Positions 11,811 through 23,461 of a DNA stretch of 64,000 nucleotides are shown here, in pieces (position 1 is the first letter of the stretch; the number at the start of each line of letters is the position of its first letter). The notes below the pieces were generated by a model. The model saw only the letters and a program-made list of their open reading frames with translations, was not told where the DNA came from and did no database searches. Both the position numbers and the translations under genes were made by a program. The stretch comes from Dactylis glomerata. Its lineage: Eukaryota; Streptophyta; Magnoliopsida; Poales; Poaceae. The stretch lies in NCBI GenBank assembly GCA_007115705.1, contig QXEO01001842.1, forward strand, positions 1,187,679 to 1,251,678, read 5' to 3'.

Positions 11811-13041
11811 TGATATGTCCAAAACGTATCTACTTTCCCGAACCCTTTTGCTGTTGTTTTCCCTCTAATTTGTGTATTTTGAATACAACTAATATGGACT
11901 AACACTATTTTTAGCAGAATTGCTCTGGTGTCTCGTTTTTGTGCAGAAATCCAACTTTAAGGAAAAATCCTGGAAAATATCGCAAAACTCATATTTTACT
12001 AGAAGACTCGCGGAGCCAGAAGACGAGACGGAGAGGGGCCACGAGGGGCTCACGCCACCTGGTGGCGCCGGCCAGGCCAGGCTGCGCCAGGGGGTGGTGT
12101 GGCCGCCCCAGCCATCATCTCGACCCCTCCTTCCGCCTACATATACCCTCTAACCTGAAAACATAGGGGGTTCGGCGTTTTTCCCAGATAGAGTTCCGTT
12201 GCGCCGCCACCACCAGAAACCACAATTCGGAACCAGAAACTCCGTTCTAGCACCCTGCCAGGATGGGGATTTGGAGGAGATCATCGCCATCATTATCACC
12301 GACGTCTCTCCATCAACCATCAATGATTCCCCCATCCATGTGTGAGTAATTCCCGTTGTAGGCGAAGGGGATGGTAGGGATTGGATGAGATCATTCATGT
12401 AATTGCTATAAGATTGTTAGGGCATGGTGCCTAGTATCCATTGTTAGTGCTTTTGACATTGGTGCAACTTGTTGTGCTTAATGCTTGTCACTTTGGGCCC
12501 GAGTACCATGATCTCAGACCTGGACATGTTATTGTTTCATGAAGATAATTGTTGTTTGTGATCTTACCTGCAAGTTGTATACACATATCATTGTCTGGAA
12601 CCCGAGGCCCCAAAGTGACAGCAATTGGGATAACCGGAGGGGGTGGCTATGATGTGAGGATCACGTGTGTTCACGAAGTGTTAATGCTTTGCTCCGGTGC
12701 TCTATTAAAATGAGTACCTTAATTACCAGTACTTTCGCTTGAGGACCCGCTACAAATAGGCTGGTAGGACAAAAGATGTCGTACAAGTTTCCCATTGCGA
12801 GCACGTACGACGAGATACGGAACACATGCCTATGGTTACTTAGTGCTAGGATGCTTTATCTTTATTTATCTGCAATTGCCCATGTCTTGATTATTACATG
12901 AATTATCTTATCCATGCAACGCCCATTCATCCATCCCTATGCCTACAGTATTTAATCCTGTTGTTTACTAAAGTCACTACTACTGTCTTTATTTTATTAC
13001 TATTGTTGTTATTCTGCTACTATCACTACTATAAAACTGTT
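11811..13041 (+). repeat. 3' LTR of element C, left part
   Basis: Starts TGATATGTCCAAAACGTATC and carries a TATA-like ACATATACCC near 12138. It is interrupted after CTGTT (13037-13041) by Sirevirus D. The remaining 167 bp continue at 24770. Without the insertion and one target copy the LTR is about 1.4 kb. Confidence 0.85.
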
Positions 13042-14345
13042 TGAACGGATCGCAAGGGCACCTAGAGGGGGGGGTGAATAGGTGCTACTCAAATTTTCAT
13101 TCTTTTTCAATTTAGGCTTGACACAAAAGGTAAATTCTCTAGATATGCAACTAGGGTGAAATTACCTATATGACAACTAGCAAGCTAAGCAAGATATGAT
13201 ATATAAAGGCAATAAAGGATAGAGGTAACCAAGAGTGGAGCACACGGAGACACGGATGTAATTCCCGTAGTTCCTTCCTTTTTAGGGGAAGTACGTCTAT
13301 GTTGGAGAGGTGTGGTTGCCACAAAGGCCTAACCAACGCCACAAAGGCTCACCCTATTCTCCGGTGGAAGCTTCCGCCACAAAGGCCTAGCTCACTTTCC
13401 ACTAAGGGATTCCTCAAGGCGGAATCGGCCTTTACAATCTTGGGGCACACATCCACAACTGAATTGGAGGCTCCCAAGGACAACACAATGATGTCAAATA
13501 ACAAGTATCAAGATATCAATCAAAATCATGGTCTAGGGACACAAGGGAACCCAAGACACAAGGGCCCTCAAGCAAATGAGAGGGGAAAGTAAATCGCTTC
13601 GGTGAGGATGTAGATCAAGGCCTTCTCCTTCGATTCTCCAAAGATCAAGAGCTTTGGTGGGTTGAGGGAGGAGATCTTGTGATTTTTGTGGCTCCAAATG
13701 AGGTCTTCTTCTTGCTTAGGATGAGCAGCTTGAGGTGGAAAAAGGGGAGGGCTATTTATAGCCCCTCCCAAAAAGTAGCTGTTGCTACCTCGGGGGGGGG
13801 GGGCGGATTATTCGGCCAAAGTATGGTCGGATTATCCGGCCAGCCGGATTATCCGACCCAGAATGAAATATCCAGGCCAATAATCCGGCCCGGTTCCTGG
13901 GTGACGCCGAGCTGAGTCCTTAGCCATTTTTCCTCGAGATTCTTGGGGGGGAGGATTATCTGGCCAGGAATGAAATATCTGGCCAAATAATCCGGCCCCA
14001 TGCCTGGGTGACGCCGAACCAGGTCCTTAGCCGTTTCGCCGAAATCTTGAGGGGGGGGGATTATCCGGCCAGGGATGAAATATCCGGCCAAATAATCCGG
14101 CCCCATGCCTGGGTGACGCCGAGCCAAGTCCTTAGCCGTTTTGCTGAAATCTTGAGGGGGGCGGATTATCCGGCCAGGGATGAAATATCCGGCCCATTAA
14201 TCCGGCCCCATATCTGGGTGACGCAGGCTCAAGTCCTTAGCCGTTTTCTTCGAACTGAAAATCTATACCACTTTAACACACACTTAAATTCTTAATGTTT
14301 TTATCTAACACACAAAATATGACGGCTACAAAATATGCTCTTTCA
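13042..14345 (-). repeat. 3' LTR of Sirevirus D
   Basis: A 1304-bp LTR beginning TGAAAG on the minus strand and ending CCGTTCA. It contains four tandem copies of a unit of about 107 bp (about 13790-14250) and a TATA box (complement of 13752-13760). It is nearly collinear with 23462-24764. Confidence 0.9.
13790..14250 (-). repeat. 107-bp tandem repeats in the 3' LTR of D
   Basis: Units recur at a spacing of about 107 bp, each containing GTCCTTAGCC (at about 13914, 14020, 14126, 14233), a G-run and two or three copies of the near-palindrome CCGGATWATCCGG or its variants. They lie upstream of the LTR TATA box in transcription direction. The same array is at about 24210-24675 in the other LTR. 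Confidence 0.85.
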
Positions 14346-14359
14346 ATCTCCCCCTTTTT
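14346..14359 (-). other. Polypurine tract of Sirevirus D
   Basis: On the minus strand AAAAAGGGGGAGAT directly precedes the 3' LTR. This, with the GTCATC...ACC just upstream, matches the strongly conserved Sirevirus polypurine region. A second similar run (CCAAAGGGGGGGGAAG, complement of about 14858-14873) lies 0.5 kb upstream. Repeated polypurine tracts are a known Sirevirus trait. Confidence 0.85.
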
Positions 14360-14920
14360 GGTGTTAGATGACAACACTAGGATTTGCAAGAGAGATAATA
14401 TATTTCAAACAACAAGTTCTTGAGCAAGGAGCAAAGCTCCCCCTAAAAGTGTGCATCTTTGAGAAATGGAAGTGAAAAGGAAGAAGCACCACTTTTAAGT
14501 TCGAAGAAGAACCACTAGAGTTTGTAGGGATCATACCACTTGATAGAAGATTCAAACAATATGGAATTCCGAAGATGATAATGACGTGAAACCAAATTCC
14601 ATAGCCATCTCACATACACACTGTGAACTCACAAAAGAACAAAGTAGTACAAAGTTCTACAAGCATAATGTTCCACAAGGCACTCATAGAACATAGAACA
14701 TAGTCACATACACACCATAGTAGCAAATAAACCACAAATATTGTTCCAAACTTAAAGCAAATAAATAAGAAGAAACACAAGTACCAAAGGAATGATAAAC
14801 GCTCAAGCTTGTGTTCCCCACCCATGCAAATCCTGAGAGATGCCTAATAGAACTACTTCCCCCCCCTTTGGCATAAAGACACCAAAAAGGGAGAAGAGCG
14901 ATGCTACTCGCCCCGAGAAA

Positions 14921-16763
14921 TCAATCCTCCCAGTCATCAAGGTTGTCAGAGCCGTCAGCATCGTCATCACCGGTAGCATCGTCGTCATCCACGTCCTCCT
15001 CAACTTCCTCAAACTCTGCATGAGCATCTCCTGTAGGAGCATCTGGAGGAGCAAAGAGATGCTTATCCATATCACACCAGTTGTAGCGATCAGTGTGCTA
15101 AGCTGCATAAGAAGTAGCCGCGGTAGGGGTGGGCTCGGCAGTCTGTGCACCACTGAGACGGTGTAGGATCAGCTGTTGATTGTCCTGAATAGTCTTTCTC
15201 TCCACGTAGGCCTGATAGTTCTCTCAATGGATCTCAACCTTCATACAAAGAACATTCCTCTCAAACCAACTGAGCTTCTTCACTTCTCTAGACATGGCAA
15301 TAGCAGCAGCCCTCTGATCATGAGTAGAAGCACTCGACCTCGCATCAGCCATGAAGGTACTAGGATAAGCAGTGGAAGGGGCATGAGTCTTCTTCTTCTT
15401 AACGTACATCTTCTTGACTTGGTGATCCACACAATCATCACTGAGATCATACTCCCCAAGGGAATGCTTGATGAGAAGCATGATGTAAGGAGCATATGGA
15501 AGTGTGTTCCTCTAAATGATAGCATCCTTAATCTCATGAAAGATAAAGTCCATCACATCAAGGGTGAAATCCTCATCCGGGTCGGAAGAGGTAGCACACT
15601 GATGAGCAAGGAAGAGGAGGTCAACTAGTGAGGTGCGGATGGCATCATTGTTACCACCACTAGGAGCAATGTTCTCTCTGAAAATGTGGACAACCTGATC
15701 ATAGAGTGGATGCAAACCATTGATACAGCTGACAACGCCTGTGGAGTCATAGAGGTCATAGAGCTTGTCCTTGTCAGGCTTTGTACCCAGAGAGTGAACA
15801 CGGCGACCCACTGGATTATCCCCATCATAAGAATAACCCAAGAGAGAGGAAAACACAGAGAAATACGCTTCACATTGATGCTCACTAGACATCCACTTCA
15901 TTGTCTTCTGAGGATTGGGCAAGATCACAAGAGTGGCAAAAAACGGCATGATGAGGTTGGGGTTAAAGTTGCACTTCAAAGTAGCTAGCTCAGTCAATCC
16001 CAACTTCTCAAGCACAGAAAAGCATCATCAAAGTAGGTCTTGCTGTGAAGGTGATCGAGGTCAATAGGATGCATAGGCCGGGTTGGATTCTTCAAGGTCT
16101 CATAAACATCACGGTAGATGGCCCACTGCTCCTCACACCAAAAACCACGATCCTCAATGTCTTCATCTCGGGGTGTGGCGTACCAATTATTGCGCCGCAC
16201 GAGAATGTAGCCAGGCTCGGGCATGTTCTTGTAGTTGGGTCTTGTCTCTTTCCCTTTGCGACGACGAGCTTGAGCTTTTGCAAGCTTTTCTTTCTGAACT
16301 TTCCTGGCAGCTTCCCTCTGACGCTGACGCACCACAACCTCATCAACTAGGACTCCTTCTTCATTCGGAATAAACCAACGATTGCGCTTCGGTACACCCG
16401 AACCACCTGTGAGAGAGAGACATGGATAGCATGGGGATCAGCATATGCACACGAGTTACTGAAGGGAGATCAAGAATCAGGTTGTATGGAAGGACAAACT
16501 TCGCACGATAAATCAAATTATTGACAGCAACTAGGAAAATTCAAGAAAAAAAATGTCGAGCCGGATAATCTGCCCCCCTCGAAACATTCCCAAATCCTGC
16601 TGTTACACTCTAATTTGGTAGATCGGGAGAAGTAGTGCCATACAAAAGGATTCATGATAGCAAAGAACAACATTGGGAAGGCCAAACACCAAGAAACTGC
16701 ATGGGAAAATTCATATAAGACCACACCCTAGGGTTAGGAGATATGAACAATACCCGCATCCAT
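14921..16763 (-). pseudogene. Sirevirus D 3' gene (env position), spliced, not a membrane protein
   Basis: Predicted gene downstream of RNase H. A TATA box (16939-16946) precedes an ATG at 16763-16761, a mini-exon (16754-16763), an intron 16407-16753 with GTATTG donor and a pyrimidine-rich CTCTCTCTCACAG acceptor, and a long exon from 16406. Joining keeps the frame. The product has a basic N-terminal part (KAQARRRKGK), a central helical part and an acidic tail ending at a TGA at 14923-14921. This copy is broken by a frameshift near 16000-16016 and stops at about 15514, 15226 and 15100. No signal peptide or membrane segment is seen, so it is unlike a classical envelope. It resembles the grass putative plant transposon protein type; its role is unknown. 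Confidence 0.6.
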
Positions 16764-16938
16764 TGCAGAAACGCCTTGGTGAAAGCCTTCCCGAGGTGGA
16801 GGAGAACCAAATCTGGCGAGGGCCGGCCGAGGGAATGGCCGGAGCACCACCGGCGGCTGGGGGGAGGCGGCGGCGGCTGCTGGGAACCCTAGGGCGGGGG
16901 AGGAAAGGAACTGCCCGAAAGGGCAGCCCGACCCCGCC

Positions 16939-17046
16939 CTTTTATACTCAGCCATCGAGCCGGCCGTATATTCCGGCCAAAGTTAGACCGGATTATCCGC
17001 CCCCCCCCCCGGATATTCCGCCCAAGGGGGCGGATATTCCGGCCTG
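16939..17046 (-). promoter_or_regulatory. Internal promoter of the Sirevirus 3' gene
   Basis: On the minus strand TATAAAAG (16946-16939) lies about 175 bp before the predicted start codon and is followed by a GC-rich leader. Upstream are three GNATATNC palindromes (16966-16973, 17011-17018, 17032-17039) and CCGGATWATCCGG-like motifs resembling those upstream of the LTR TATA box. The GNATATNC form equals the published P1BS site of PHR-type factors, but binding here is only inferred. Confidence 0.5.
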
Positions 17047-17567
17047 GAACATCAGGGAGTAGTTCCACTCAAATTTTTTTAAAACAGAAATTCTTTTTGA
17101 CAAAAAATTTGAACTCGTGTGCATAGAGTAGATGTTTTGAGATAGGATGGCTTAGGAGAGAGAGCAAACACGGAGTGGTTCTCGGCACTTGACATTGCAA
17201 ATAAAATAATCGGAAAATCCAATGCAAGTGCCTTCCCATATCATAGAGAGAAACAACGCCGAGAAAGCACAATAAGACTTCAAATAAGATTTGCAAGGAA
17301 TCAACTCTTCGAAAAGAAGAGGTCGGTGGCCGAGGACACCATGTATGAGTGTTATGGCATTGGACCGCGAAGATGTATCTTGGGTCCATAAGCACTACTC
17401 GTCATTGAAGCTCATATATCACAAAAATGATATTAAGATAATGATATTGTTACTATCGGCATTATGGGGGGAGGGATAGCCCAATTAATTAGGACCGCAC
17501 TCCCCCTATCTCCATGCCCACATCTAAACCAAACAAGTATTGAAATATAGGTGTATTTGCAAGATGC

Positions 17568-19148
17568 TCAAGCCACACTCCTTGAATCAATGATATTTAG
17601 CTCATTCCTCAAATATCCAAATCTTGCTTCATCAAGAGGCTTCGTGAATATATCGGCAAGTTGATCCTTGGTGCAAACATATGCAAGCTCAATATCACCA
17701 CAGGAAACATGATCTCTAATAAAATGATTATGGATCTCAGTATGCTTTGTTCTTGAATGTTGCACCGGATTATAGGCGATCTTGATAGCACTCTCATTGT
17801 CACATAAAAGAGGCACTTTGTCACAATTGACATCATATTCCTTTAAAGTTTGCCTCATCCACAACAATTGAGTGCATCCACTTGCGGCGGCAATGTATTC
17901 GGCTTCGGCGGTGGAGAGAGATATACAATTTTGCTTCTTAGAAGACCAACACACCAAAGACCTACCAAGAAATTGGCAAGCTCCGGAGGTTGATTTCCTA
18001 TCATCCTTGTCACCGGCCCAATCCGAATCCGTGAAACCACAAAGAGAGAAATCCGAGCCTTTAGGATACCAAAACCCATAAGTTGGGGTATGAACCAAAT
18101 ATCGAAAGATCCTCTTAACCGCCATAAGGTGGCTTTCTTTAGGAGCGGCTTGATACCTTACACACACACCTACACTCAACACAATATCGGGTCTAGATGC
18201 GCAAAGATAAAGCAATGAACTGATCATAGAACGGCATACCTTTTGATCCACATCTTTACCATTGGGATCTAGTTCAAGATGACATTTAGTGGGCATTGGT
18301 GTGGCGGCCCCATTTAGTTCCTTCATCTTGAACCTCTTGAGCATATCTTGGACATATTTGGCTTGATTAATAAAAGTCCCTTCTTTCAATTGCTTGATTT
18401 CAAAACCAAGAAAGAACTTCATTTTGCCCATCATATACATCTCGAACCTATCGGTCATAAGCTTTGAAAATTCATCATTAAAAGCTTTGTTAGTAGAGCC
18501 AAAGATAATATCATCAACATATGGTTGGCATATGAAAAGCTCCCCATTGACCCTCTTAGTAAAAAGAGTGGGATCGATTTGCCCAACTTCAAACCCACGG
18601 TCTAACAACAACTCCCTAAGGTGCTCATACCACGCACGTGGGGCTTGTTTAAGGCCATAGAGTGCCTTATGGAGTTTGTAGACATGGTTAGGGATGTTGA
18701 GGTCCTCAAATCCCGGGGGTTGCTTAACATACACTTCCTCTTTCAATGGACCATTAAGAAAAGCACTCTTAACATCCATTTGTTGCAACTTAAAATTACG
18801 ATGAGTGGCATATGCAAGAAGGATATGGATGGACTCAAGGCGAGCCACGGGAGCATAAGTCTCTCCAAAGTCAATGCCTTCAACTTGGGAGAAACCTTGA
18901 GTAACCAATCTTGCCTTGTTCCTCACAACAATTCCATGCTCATCTTGCTTGTTCTTGAATATCCACTTTGTGCCAATCACATTGCGGCACTCTCTTGGCT
19001 TCTCCACTAACACCCACACATTATTGCACTTGAAGTTATTGAGTTCTTCATGCATAGCATCCAACCAATCCGGATCTTCAAGTGCTTCAGATACTTTCTT
19101 GGGTTCAACCATGGAGATATAGGCATGATGATTGCTAAATTTTGCCAA
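17568..19148 (-). CDS. Sirevirus D reverse transcriptase and RNase H region of pol
   Basis: An open 526-codon frame covers the Copia reverse transcriptase and RNase H. The N-terminal part has WLDAMHEELNNF and NKARLVTQGFSQVEG. The catalytic YVDD motif is at about residue 208. RNase H motifs include TEAEYIAAASGCTQLLWM, DNESAIK and the terminal LADIFTKPL. The protein would copy genomic RNA into DNA and degrade the RNA. It is normally part of one gag-pol polyprotein, and here the upstream pol is frameshifted, so the start shown is an internal Met rather than a true initiation site. Confidence 0.9.
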   Translation of the reverse strand: MAKFSNHHAYISMVEPKKVSEALEDPDWLDAMHEELNNFKCNNVWVLVEKPRECRNVIGTKWIFKNKQDEHGIVVRNKARLVTQGFSQVEGIDFGETYAPVARLESIHILLAYATHRNFKLQQMDVKSAFLNGPLKEEVYVKQPPGFEDLNIPNHVYKLHKALYGLKQAPRAWYEHLRELLLDRGFEVGQIDPTLFTKRVNGELFICQPYVDDIIFGSTNKAFNDEFSKLMTDRFEMYMMGKMKFFLGFEIKQLKEGTFINQAKYVQDMLKRFKMKELNGAATPMPTKCHLELDPNGKDVDQKVCRSMISSLLYLCASRPDIVLSVGVCVRYQAAPKESHLMAVKRIFRYLVHTPTYGFWYPKGSDFSLCGFTDSDWAGDKDDRKSTSGACQFLGRSLVCWSSKKQNCISLSTAEAEYIAAASGCTQLLWMRQTLKEYDVNCDKVPLLCDNESAIKIAYNPVQHSRTKHTEIHNHFIRDHVSCGDIELAYVCTKDQLADIFTKPLDEARFGYLRNELNIIDSRSVA

Positions 19149-19214
19149 TTGACTCTGGGTTGATACTTTGCCTATTAAATCTCCAATAACCCTCTCAAGG
19201 GTATGACCTCTAAG

Positions 19215-20942
19215 TTACAAGTTCCTTTCAACTCTTCTCTTGCGATGGGCTTCGATCTCCTCATTTGACCTTTGAGGAATCACTTGATCATCTTGATTAT
19301 TTTGGTCCCCGTCTTGACCATCAACTTGACCTTGATCATCATTATGCACATCATCACTCTCTTCATGAGTAGGTTGATCTTGGTCTTGTGAAGAATTAGG
19401 AGCGGTTGAGATAACCGGAGAGGATGGTGGTGCCCCTTCTTCTTCATGAAGGTCCTTGTCTTGTTCTTTGGTTGGTGCCTTAGTTGCTTCTTCGGAAGAG
19501 GCTTGTTGAGCTTGTGTAGATGAGGGCTCCACTTGAGTAGAGCATAGTCCTTCTCGGTCCGCCACAAGGTGTCCCTCAATGGGGCAGAAAAATCTCACGT
19601 CCATTCTTCTTATGGCATCTTGAGGTATTTCATCATCTATATCACAAGCAACAACATCTCGCCCCCCCCCCTTGGGAGCTATCATTTTCTTCGAATACCA
19701 CACTACAAGATTCTTCAACACGTCCGGTGGACTTGTTGAAGACTCTATAAGTGTGGGATTCGGCAACATAACCAACAAAAATACCTTCTATTGCTTTCGG
19801 ATCAAATTTACCTAAATGAACTCCTTTTCTAAAAAAGAAACACTTACAACCAAAAACCTGGAAGTACATGATGTTGGGCTTGCTTCCGGTGAGAATTTCA
19901 TAAGGAGTCATGTTCAAGCCTTTGCGGAGGAAGAGCCGGTTCGATGAATGACAAGCCGTAGAGATAGCTTCGGCCCAAAAGTTGTATGGAGACTTAAACT
20001 CCGCCAACATGGACCTAGCCATATCCATAAGAGTCCGGTTCTTCCTCTCGACTACACCATTTTGTTGAGGACTGTATGCAGCGGAATATTGATGTCGTAT
20101 CCCCTCATCACTGAGAAAGCCATTTAAGGTGTAGTTCTTGAATTCGGAGCCATTGTCACTTCTTATTGCCAATATATTTTGCCCATATTGACGTTCAACT
20201 TCTTTGGCAAAGTCGATGATGGTTTGTTGAGTATCACTATTGTGCGTAAAGTCATCAACAATCACCAAACAATATTTCTTCCCACCAAGACTTTCATGAG
20301 AGGGAGGACCAAAAGATCCACATGAAGGTGCTCCAAAATCCTCTTGGAAGAAATGATAGTCTTGCTTGAATGGGGAGAGTCATGCATTTTTCCTAGAACG
20401 CAAGCCCCGCAAAGACGATCTTTGGCAAAAGAAACATTCTCTTTTAGTCTGAGGATGTGGCCACCCTTGTGAAGGCTTTGCAAAGTTCTCATATTGACAT
20501 GGGCTAGTCGGCGATGCCAAAGCCAGCCCACATCGGCCTTTTCCAAATAAACACATTGCACTTGTAGTGGTTTTCCCCGAGAAGTCCACCACATACAAGT
20601 TGTTTTCAATGTGCCCAACGAAAGTGACCTTTAGAGACTTGCTCCACAAGAGCACCACAATTTCATTATCAATGAAGACGGCAAAGCCCATCTTACCAAG
20701 TGCACGAACTGAAAGTAAATTGTAACCAAGGGTCTCAACAAGCATGATGTCCACAAGGGAAATATCCGGTGCGACCACCACCTTGCCAAGACCCAATACC
20801 TCGGATTGTGACATGTCTCCATAAGTGATGGTTATATTGTTGACGTTAGGCCTCATCTCCGTCATGATCTTCTTGCTTCCGGTCATATGACTTGTGCATC
20901 CACTATCAAGTACCCATTTTGATCCACCGGAAGCATAGTCCT
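19215..20942 (-). pseudogene. Sirevirus D protease and integrase regions of pol, frameshifted
   Basis: The retroviral-type protease signature DSGCTSHMTG lies at about 20880-20915 and follows an in-frame TAG at about 20943. The integrase zinc-binding segment (H...H...C..C, with HRRLAH and LCGACVLGK) is near 20400-20550. The integrase core has its D, D and E residues in VDDF, SDNGSEF and NGVVERKNR. Relative to the family a short piece is missing after VDDFT. The segments lie in at least three frames, with breaks near 20440-20520 and 20270. The 3' part (19215-19700) is a Glu/Asp/Gln-rich linker leading to reverse transcriptase. Confidence 0.8.
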
Positions 20943-20950
20943 ACAAGAGA

Positions 20951-23412
20951 TCATTGCATGGTTTTAGGTCTCCATTTCTCAATGGGTCCTCTTTTGTTAG
21001 CAACCAGGGTCTTAGGAACCCAAATAGACCAAGCAACATAACCATCATTTAGACCAATATATTTTGCACACACATCATCATAATAATCATGAAATAAAAC
21101 ATAGTGAGGGTTAGCAATTCCCGCACGATCATCATGAGTGGCTTTGCCGCCCACAATGGGATCCTTCTTTGCTTGTGCGGGCTTGGCCTTCTTTTTCTTG
21201 TTGTTCTTCTTCTTCTTCTTTGAGACAAAGCTAATCCCCATTTTATCATTAAATGCCTTTTGCTTACTCAAAAGGTCATTCAAGTTTTTCTCACCTATGG
21301 GAATGGTGGACTTGGCAAGCTCATCTTTCAACCTAGCATTTTCTTCAATAACATTTGCATGATCACAAGTAGAAGTAGAAGAAATAGGCACAACATTCTT
21401 AGTTAATTGAATTTGAAGTTGTTCATGTGACTTGGCAAGAATAGAGTATTCACTTTTCAAGGCCTTGTGAGCCTTGTCAAGATCTTCTAAATCCTTAACA
21501 AGTTTATCATGACCAACACCAAATTCAATCTTTTCCCTTTTAAGCATTTTTACTTTGGCCCTAGCATGGTCACGCTCTTTAATGAGTTTAAAGATAACTT
21601 CATTATTAGATTCCTCAATGGAATCGAGTTTCTCTTCAAGATTTGCTCATTCCTCTTCCTCTCCTTCAAGAGAGTCTTTTAGTGAGGCAATGTCTTGAGC
21701 ATATTCTTTTTCAAGCCTCATTTCTTCATCTAGTTTTTCAAGAGTCTTACCATATTGACTCAATAGGCTTTCAAAGTGTAGCTTGTGTACACCATCTACA
21801 CTAGACACATAATCATCAAAATCAATGATTTCTTCCTTTACTCTAAGACTAGCAAGATCATTCAAAGGAGCATCATTTGTCTTAGAGAAAGGGAAGGAAG
21901 GTGTGGGTGATACCTCAGAAGATTTGGCCATAAGGCACTTGACATTCTTGATGAGAGAGTACTCATTGGGGGATTCAAAGAGTGATGTGGAAGAGGTGGA
22001 GGTGGTTGCAATTGCGGCCATCTCACTAGTCGAGGTTTCTTCTTCATCACTTTCACTTGCAGAGTACTCTTCTTGAGTCAAGAACACAAACTTTGGTTGC
22101 TTCTTCTTGGGTCCACCCTTCTTCACAAATGGCTTCTTTGATGGAGACTTGGTCTTGCTCTTGAGAATGAGTTTGCCCCCATGATCTTCTCTCTTCTCGT
22201 AAGGACACTCGACAACAAAGTGAAATCTATCGTTGCAATTGTAGCATGTCCTCACCCTTTGACCATTGTTGTCACTCCTTTGAAAGCCACTTGACTTGCT
22301 TCTTCTTTGATTGTCTTCTTTAGCCTTGTGGGGATCAACCCAAAAGGTTTTTCCATAGAAAGCCATGTGCTCATGGTACTCATGCCTCATATCTTTGGGA
22401 CACATCTCTAGTCTTGCTTCAATACTTGCATGAAGAGGAACTTCTTTCTCAACCACACTTGCCTTTAATGCAAGATTGGAGCTTCTTTGCATTCCCAAGG
22501 CACGAGCACGAGCATCTTCCGCATTTTGTGTGGCAACCTTGTAGGCTTGAATCTCTTGCATCACTTGATTGGACGTCATCTCATGAAAGTTGTGCTTTCC
22601 TTGAACACTCTTGACATCCGCGGGCTCATATGGGGTGAGAGCAAGAATGTACTTCATCTTGATCCACTCATCATCAATATGGTGAGCACCTAGGTTCTTG
22701 AAGGTGGTAGCAATGGCCTTGAGTCTTCTATACATCTCTTGATGGTCCTCACCATCCTTCATGAAGAATCCCTCCGCTTGATTTGAGAAGGCCACATATC
22801 TTGTTCTTTTCATGCTCTCATTGCCAACAAATACATCGGAGAGGCCTTGCCAAGCTTCTTTGGCGGTGGAGAAGTGTTGGATGTGAGGCAAGTCCTTAGA
22901 CCCAACGGCAATTTGAATCATGTGAAGAGCGGTTGCATTGAGTTGGCTATCGACCACCTCTCTTCTTGTCAAGTTGTTGGGATCCACGGCCTTGAATCCT
23001 TCTTCAACAATCCTCCAAAGCTTGATGCAAGAACTGCGCATATGAGAGATCATTTGATATTGCCATTGACCAAAGTTTAATGCATCTAGCTTAGATGGGT
23101 CACCTCTATTGTTAATATGAGGATGAGGGATCGGCGGGTCGGGTAAATACCAATGAGGGAATTCACCTTTCCCGTCGCCCTTAGTGCAAGACTTAGCATC
23201 GGTACCTTTGTCGGCATCCTCTTCTTCCAACCCCACATTCTCCACTTGTGGAGTAGCGGGTTTTCCAGAGGAGGAGCTATAGGAGTTTTAGCTTGCATGA
23301 GTTGCGCTATCATTTCACACAACTCGCTTATTTGAGATGTCATGGATGATTCCAAGGTTTTGAAATCATCCACGGAAACTTGACCCGAGCCCTCACTCTG
23401 TTGGGTGCCCAT
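20951..23412 (-). pseudogene. Sirevirus D gag, frameshifted
   Basis: Starts at the ATG at 23412, about 35 bp after the primer-binding site. A frameshift near 23262 shifts into the frame that stays open to 21647. An in-frame TGA at 21646-21644 separates this from a continuation to 20951. The domains in order are a UBN2-type gag (LNFGQWQYQMISHMRSS to about 22500), one CCHC zinc knuckle (CYNCNDRFHFVVEC, about 22240), a Ser-rich part and a long coiled coil. Gag forms the particle around element RNA. The long coiled-coil tail is a Sirevirus feature. Confidence 0.85.
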
Positions 23413-23447
23413 ACTCTTAGGCGGTTAAGCCCAAATAAAGAGCCGAG

Positions 23448-23459
23448 GCTCTGATACCA
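23448..23459 (-). other. Primer-binding site of Sirevirus D
   Basis: TGGTATCAGAGC on the minus strand, 2 nt from the LTR end, complementary to the 3' end of the initiator methionine tRNA, as in most plant Copia elements. Confidence 0.9.
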
Positions 23460-23461
23460 AT

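Noticed and set aside
13790..14250. CRISPR-like array
   Set aside because: The regular repeats of about 107 bp are within an LTR, the whole unit is repeated rather than repeat plus unique spacer, and the same array is in the other LTR of a plant retrotransposon.
15994..16406. Envelope glycoprotein gene of an endogenous retrovirus
   Set aside because: Although in the envelope position of a Sirevirus, no signal peptide, membrane helix or glycosylated ectodomain pattern is visible; the ends are basic and acidic.
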